Assembly (NCBI GenBank): GCA_030668425.1
Contig: DAOUTY010000070.1
Span: forward strand, 1-8,363
Origin: Chloroflexota bacterium
GTDB taxonomy: Bacteria; Chloroflexota; Dehalococcoidia; SZUA-161
Length of the DNA: 8,363 nucleotides
Direction: 5' to 3'
A program made the position numbers and the translations under genes. The notes under the pieces were generated by a model. That model did not search any database and was not told where the DNA came from. It saw nothing but the letters and a program-made list of their open reading frames with translations. Positions 5,770 to 8,363 of the stretch are shown here, piece by piece (the first letter of the stretch is position 1; every line of letters starts with the position of its first letter).

Positions 5770-7038
5770 TTAGCGATCTTCCAGAAGCTCGAAGAACTGT
5801 TCCAGTTTCTCGCGCATCTCCTCCTCGGATGTGATTGTAGGGTCCACCACGTCGCAGTCCAGGGTCAGCATAGGCACGTCTATTTTGTTCAAGGTATCCT
5901 TGAACAGCTTGACCGTAGCACAGCTATGCCGGCAGCCAACATCGGCATAGTAAATTGCGCCGTCAACCTTATACTGCTCGGCGCAGCTGACAATGCTCTT
6001 CAGTGCTCTGTCATCCAGCGGGCCGTACATGCGCATTTCGGGAATCATGTATGACTTCTCCGCCACGCTCTCCAGCGGCCTGCTGGGGTCAAGCCTTCCT
6101 TCTCCCCAGTAGGTAAAGAAGGGCTCAGTTACGCTCACTGCTCCGTACTCTTGTGAAATCCTCTCCAGAAATCCCATTAGGTACATTGGTGGTATGAAAA
6201 AGCTCATGAGACGGAAACGCTCGTTGGACACCGCCCCCTGGCCGGAGCTGACCTTTTCCGCCAATTCGGCGCGCAGCGTTTCGAGGTAGTTGATCGCCTC
6301 CGGTTGACCGGGAAACAGGTAGTCGATTGTCAATAGCTCTAAGAAGCCCTGAGTGTGGAATGGAGATGGCACTGCTTTGCGTAACTCGCATATCTCTCGG
6401 AAAAGTTCAATTTGCTTATCAATGAGACCAACTATCTCTGCGAGGCGGTCCCAATCCATCTTATGACCTGATTGTTCCTCGAGAAAACGTATCATGCTGT
6501 CCAGTTCCCCGACGAGATACTTCTTTTCGTCTTCACTGTGCTGGAAGGGGTGGTCCAGGAAGAAGCCGGGGCAATGGTTGACCTCCATAAGCAGCTCGCC
6601 GCTCTTAGCCGTGTTGTCGCAAATAAGGTTAGACCACAGCATGACATCGGGACGGGGCAGGGCACCTATGGCAAATGCACCGGCCAAGCCCCGGTGTGGA
6701 GTGCAGATTTCAGGGGCTAGCCCCAGGTCTGCTCCTGCAGAAAGAAGATCAGCACACTCGCCAGTGAACAGGGATATCATCCATGTGGTCGTCTCGGTAT
6801 GCATGGGTACGATATCCATGGCATAGAGTATCTCCGTGGGGAAGAATACCGTATGTGCGGCTATAAATTTGCCTTCGTCTCTGGCACTCTGGAGGCGAGT
6901 GTAGTAATTGGCCAGCATCTCATAATACAGTCTCTCGCTCTTCCGTCCATCGGGGCGGGCCTTGTTCATCCGCAACAGCACCCCGCAGGCTCTTACGAGC
7001 GAGTCGATCTTGTCCTTCTTCTCTTCGGCGTTTATCAT
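5770..7038 (-). CDS. 2-hydroxyacyl-CoA dehydratase/benzoyl-CoA reductase, large catalytic subunit (BcrB/BzdO-like)
   Basis: A 422-residue catalytic subunit of the HgdB/BcrB family (HGD-D, COG1775). In known enzymes two such subunits, each with an Fe-S cluster, form the site where an electron from the activase reduces a thioester to a ketyl or ring radical. Signatures are F-P-T-E-I-L-Y-A-M-D-I-V-P (66-78), P-E-I-C-T-P-H-R-G (109-117), L-I-C-D-N-T-A-K (138-145), the C-terminal G-C-R-H-S-C (368-373) and V-P-M-L-T-L-D-C-D (388-396). Cys112, Cys140 and Cys369 or Cys373 are the likely cluster ligands by position. Length resembles the larger subunit of benzoyl-CoA reductases. It overlaps the preceding gene by four bases (ATGA at 7038-7035) with little Shine-Dalgarno signal, so translation is probably coupled. 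The substrate is not identifiable from sequence. Confidence 0.9.
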   Translation of the reverse strand: MINAEEKKDKIDSLVRACGVLLRMNKARPDGRKSERLYYEMLANYYTRLQSARDEGKFIAAHTVFFPTEILYAMDIVPMHTETTTWMISLFTGECADLLSAGADLGLAPEICTPHRGLAGAFAIGALPRPDVMLWSNLICDNTAKSGELLMEVNHCPGFFLDHPFQHSEDEKKYLVGELDSMIRFLEEQSGHKMDWDRLAEIVGLIDKQIELFREICELRKAVPSPFHTQGFLELLTIDYLFPGQPEAINYLETLRAELAEKVSSGQGAVSNERFRLMSFFIPPMYLMGFLERISQEYGAVSVTEPFFTYWGEGRLDPSRPLESVAEKSYMIPEMRMYGPLDDRALKSIVSCAEQYKVDGAIYYADVGCRHSCATVKLFKDTLNKIDVPMLTLDCDVVDPTITSEEEMREKLEQFFELLEDR

Positions 7039-8168
7039 CTCTGTTTTACTTTCAGCATCTCCAGGAAAGCCTGGACCCTTGTTTGAATTTGTCCCGAGCC
7101 GGAGGTGCCATATTCCACATCGATGGCCAGAGTTGGGATGCCTTGCGCTTGCAGTCTCCGCGTAAGTAATGGCAGGTCGTGGGCATAGGGCACACAGTAC
7201 CTGATGATCTGGCTGATTACGCCATCCACCCTGAAATCGCGGGCGAGCTCGAGTATGCGGTTGAACCGTTCATCTGAAGGGAACATGCGGGCGCAGGGGA
7301 AATTGTTCAGGTAACGCTGCGAGATGGCCTGTAAGGGGGGGGTGTCGCCATCAAGAACGACAGGGTCGGACCAATACCTGGTGCTGGTGCACAACTCGTC
7401 AGTTACCACCAACGCTCCCTGGTCCTCGATAGATTTAATAAAGTCGGGGTTGGTCAAAACACTACCAGTAACCATCAGACGAGCCTTGCCTTGGTGAGTT
7501 TGCGTTGAGTTGGAAAGGTCACGCAGCAGGTCGTTGAGGCATAAATTGAACAACTCCTTGGGCATGCGGAAGCTGGCATCGAGTACCTCCATTGTCTCCG
7601 CTCCAGTGATAAGCGGGTTATCGAGCTTCCGCAATTCATAGAGATTCTTGAGGAGTGCTCTTGATTCATTATATAGCTCAATTGATTGACGAAGCTTCTC
7701 GTCCGTTATCTGGATACCCAGGAATTCTTCCAGATGTTCCTTGAACTGCACGACCTGACGATAATAGAGTGTATGTGCCTCCGGCGTATACTTGCGGGGT
7801 ACTGTAAGTACATGATGGAATTGCGTTCCGATATAGTGCCGCCACAAATCGAAAAGGCGGCGAGCACCGTCACAGGTAGAACCGCCCACTACACCATCGA
7901 GGAAATCATATTCTCCCCTGAGGCCCATTTGCAAGCAGCTTCGCGAGAAAGAGCAGTTATTGACGTAGAGGTAAGCGCTGCCGTCCTCGAGCTCTGTCTC
8001 CTGGCGATGGCCTGTGATCCTTATGGGTAATGCGCCGGCAGCATGTATGATTTCATCAGGGACATAGGTGCAGAGCCAACCAAACACCAACCCGCTTTTG
8101 CCCTTGTGCTCCAGAATCTCGGATGTCTTGGGGAAGGTGTTGTTGACTTCACGAAATCGCTCAAGCAT
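7035..8168 (-). CDS. 2-hydroxyacyl-CoA dehydratase/benzoyl-CoA reductase, small catalytic subunit (BcrC/BzdN-like)
   Basis: A 377-residue partner of the following subunit, of the same HGD-D family and the length of BcrC/BzdN/BadD. It has W-L-C-T-Y-V-P-D-E-I-I-H-A-A-G-A-L-P (31-48), N-N-C-S-F-S-R-S-C (70-78), S-T-C-D-G-A-R-R-L (97-105), L-Y-N-E-S-R-A-L-L (165-173), D-E-L-C-T-S-T-R-Y (257-265) and Y-C-V-P-Y-A-H-D-L-P (324-333). Cys33, Cys99 and Cys325 are the most conserved-looking; Cys72, Cys78 and Cys260 add a cysteine-rich set that recalls double-cubane-cluster relatives. First gene of the operon, about 125 nt from the predicted transcription start. The ATG at 8168 is the only good start before an in-frame stop at 8192-8190, yet no real Shine-Dalgarno sequence precedes it. 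An eight-base G run at 7335-7342 (C run in the mRNA) lies inside the gene with the frame intact. Confidence 0.9.
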   Translation of the reverse strand: MLERFREVNNTFPKTSEILEHKGKSGLVFGWLCTYVPDEIIHAAGALPIRITGHRQETELEDGSAYLYVNNCSFSRSCLQMGLRGEYDFLDGVVGGSTCDGARRLFDLWRHYIGTQFHHVLTVPRKYTPEAHTLYYRQVVQFKEHLEEFLGIQITDEKLRQSIELYNESRALLKNLYELRKLDNPLITGAETMEVLDASFRMPKELFNLCLNDLLRDLSNSTQTHQGKARLMVTGSVLTNPDFIKSIEDQGALVVTDELCTSTRYWSDPVVLDGDTPPLQAISQRYLNNFPCARMFPSDERFNRILELARDFRVDGVISQIIRYCVPYAHDLPLLTRRLQAQGIPTLAIDVEYGTSGSGQIQTRVQAFLEMLKVKQR

Positions 8169-8213
8169 TTGTGGCTCAGTACTACTTCTTTATGGAACGC
8201 TGACACTTTGCAC

Positions 8214-8240
8214 CATAGGGCTACCAAGTGTAGCCCTATG
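8214..8240. repeat. Perfect 11-bp inverted repeat in the operon leader (operator or RNA hairpin)
   Basis: CATAGGGCTAC (8214-8224) and GTAGCCCTATG (8230-8240) are exact reverse complements with a five-base spacer. The element lies about 54-80 bases downstream of the predicted transcription start and 46 bases before the first ATG. Neither strand has a following T-tract, so it is not a typical intrinsic terminator. CTTCTT (8185-8190) and AAGAAG (8241-8246) flank it and could form a further six-pair outer stem. It may be a dimeric repressor site or a leader RNA structure controlling the operon. Confidence 0.7.
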
Positions 8241-8300
8241 AAGAAGGATGGTTAATGAATTCCGGGAATGTTAGCCCCCAGTTTTCTTTACCCAAGACCT

Positions 8301-8329
8301 ATTATATATACCAGACTTAACTATTTCAA
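8301..8329 (-). promoter_or_regulatory. Strong sigma70-type promoter of the reductase operon
   Basis: TTGAAA (8329-8324) and TATAAT (8306-8301) stand exactly 17 bases apart on the minus strand: five of six and six of six consensus matches at optimal spacing. Transcription should begin near 8294, giving a leader of about 125 nt before the ATG at 8168. All genes down to 1402 are close enough to share this promoter. The remaining bases to the right edge (8330-8363) show no gene. Confidence 0.78.
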
Positions 8330-8363
8330 CAAATCCAGGTCGGCGTGTAAAAGAAGCCATGCA

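Noticed and set aside
5770..8168. Firm naming as benzoyl-CoA reductase (bcrBC)
   Set aside because: The two-activase layout favours it, but the same subunit families also contain 2-hydroxyacyl-CoA dehydratases and other reductases, and no ring-degradation genes are present; specific gene symbols were withheld.
8214..8240. Inverted repeat read as an intrinsic terminator of an upstream gene
   Set aside because: No T-tract follows on either strand, and it lies downstream of a strong promoter and before the first operon gene, so a leader or operator role fits better.
1..8363. CRISPR arrays, transposases, attachment sites, tRNA or rRNA genes
   Set aside because: No regularly spaced direct repeats, no transposase or integrase-like protein, and no tRNA or rRNA-like segments were seen on either strand.

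Overview
The window reads as an anaerobic bacterial chromosome of mid GC content, and every convincing gene lies on the minus strand. Bacterial identity is supported by PlsX, an acyl carrier protein (ACP), AGGAGG-type ribosome binding sites and two near-consensus sigma70-type promoters. The oxygen-sensitive Fe-S enzymes suggest a strict anaerobe. I lean weakly towards Chloroflexota/Dehalococcoidia or a similar deep anaerobic lineage, but the sequence alone does not settle this.

Right to left, the main unit is a seven-gene operon (8168 down to 1402). A TTGAAA-17-TATAAT promoter at 8301-8329 drives it, followed by a leader of about 125 nt with a perfect 11-bp inverted repeat. The first four genes form a complete ATP-driven radical reductase/dehydratase set of the benzoyl-CoA reductase / 2-hydroxyacyl-CoA dehydratase family: two different catalytic subunits (377 and 422 aa) and two different ASKHA-fold activases (264 and 354 aa). 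The order matches bcrCBAD/badDEFG. The last activase carries a C-terminal two-cluster ferredoxin domain, so electron donor and ATP-dependent pump are one polypeptide. Then come PlsX (acyl-ACP:phosphate acyltransferase), a small ACP, and a radical SAM/SPASM enzyme related to the NirJ/AhbC group. The genes overlap by 4 bp or are separated by 12-81 bp.

Left of the operon are two genes spaced further apart, probably with their own promoters: a split-barrel flavin-binding protein of the pyridoxamine 5'-phosphate oxidase-like superfamily (802-1242) and an ASCH-domain protein (240-572). At the left edge a TTGACA-16-TATAAT promoter and a Shine-Dalgarno sequence precede an ATG whose gene leaves the window at base 1.

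Working model (inference): the ferredoxin domain feeds electrons to the activase pair, which hydrolyses ATP and fires low-potential electrons into the catalytic heterodimer. The co-transcribed PlsX and ACP suggest that the substrate or product is exchanged with an ACP-bound acyl group, or that the product enters lipid or another acyl pathway. No CoA ligase, ring hydratase, hydrolase or CoA transferase is visible, so the substrate cannot be assigned. No RNA genes, CRISPR arrays or mobile elements were seen.
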